A stretch of 64,000 nucleotides of DNA. Source: JBCFAY01 sp038562375 (GTDB taxonomy: Bacteria; Bacillota; Clostridia; Christensenellales; CAG-138). The notes beneath the pieces are model-generated. The model was not told the DNA's origin. It was given only the letters and a program-made list of their open reading frames with translations, and ran no database searches. The DNA is taken from positions 124,001 through 188,000 of the forward strand of contig JBCFAY010000002.1 of the NCBI GenBank assembly GCA_038562375.1, read 5' to 3'. Of the stretch, positions 63,979-64,000 are shown piece after piece. The first letter of the stretch is position 1, and each line of letters starts with the position of its first letter. A program made the position numbers and the translations under genes.

Positions 63979-64000
63979 TGAATGCGGGCCCTGGGCACTC

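Overview
This 64 kb window reads as the chromosome of an anaerobic, low-to-mid GC Bacillota (Clostridia-type) bacterium. The evidence is AGGAGG-type ribosome binding sites, consensus sigma-A promoters, lipoboxes on binding proteins, corrinoid methyltransferase and molybdenum-hydroxylase genes, and an EpsG/Wzx/Wzz-type surface polysaccharide locus. Species cannot be named from the sequence alone.

Layout. (1) 0.3-8.2 kb, minus strand: a copper-handling operon made of an HMA-SafE-cupredoxin fusion, the copper ATPase CopA, a small lipoprotein, an OmpR-type regulator, a sensor kinase and a DUF2318 Fe-S protein. tRNA-3'-end-like repeats bracket the first three genes. (2) 8.4-8.9 kb: a gene-free segment with a large inverted-repeat element, several T-arm-like motifs and two plus-strand terminators. 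(3) 9.0-18.1 kb, minus: iron-sulfur flavoprotein, aminohydrolase, BMP-type ABC importer (ATPase, two permeases, lipoprotein) and a molybdenum hydroxylase large subunit. (4) 18.4-20.0 kb: GntR/UTRA and TetR regulators. (5) 20.2-31.3 kb, minus: corrinoid protein, MttB-superfamily methyltransferase, molybdenum hydroxylase large and [2Fe-2S] subunits, BMP lipoprotein, cytosine-deaminase-like amidohydrolase, two permeases and ATPase. This looks like one pathway for importing, demethylating, hydroxylating and hydrolysing an N-methylated nitrogen heterocycle, and it is the most interesting part of the window. (6) 32.0-38.5 kb, minus: a MacAB-like ABC exporter with two paralogous membrane-fusion adaptors. 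(7) 39.2-44.5 kb, plus: a third complete BMP-type nucleoside/purine importer with a consensus promoter and a roughly 400-nt leader. (8) 44.8-50.4 kb, minus: split permease, C_GCAxxG-NifX-like fusion with a metal-binding tail, MBL-fold hydrolase, DUF134 regulator, cysteine desulfidase CyuA and a NifU-like scaffold; a shared palindromic motif suggests one regulon. (9) 50.8-64 kb: a more AT-rich surface-polysaccharide locus in two convergent operons (glycosyltransferase, UDP-sugar dehydrogenase, epimerase and esterase on plus; Wzz, GT2-GT4 fusion, Wzy, Wzx, acyltransferase, GT2 and initiating sugar transferase on minus).

Together, sections 3, 5 and 7 give the cell three related importers for purine/nucleoside-like compounds. 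Two of them are linked to deaminases and molybdenum hydroxylases, so this is a scavenging and catabolic island. Neither molybdenum enzyme has a recognisable FAD subunit here, and the corrinoid system has no reactivase or tetrahydrofolate methyltransferase here; these must be encoded elsewhere.
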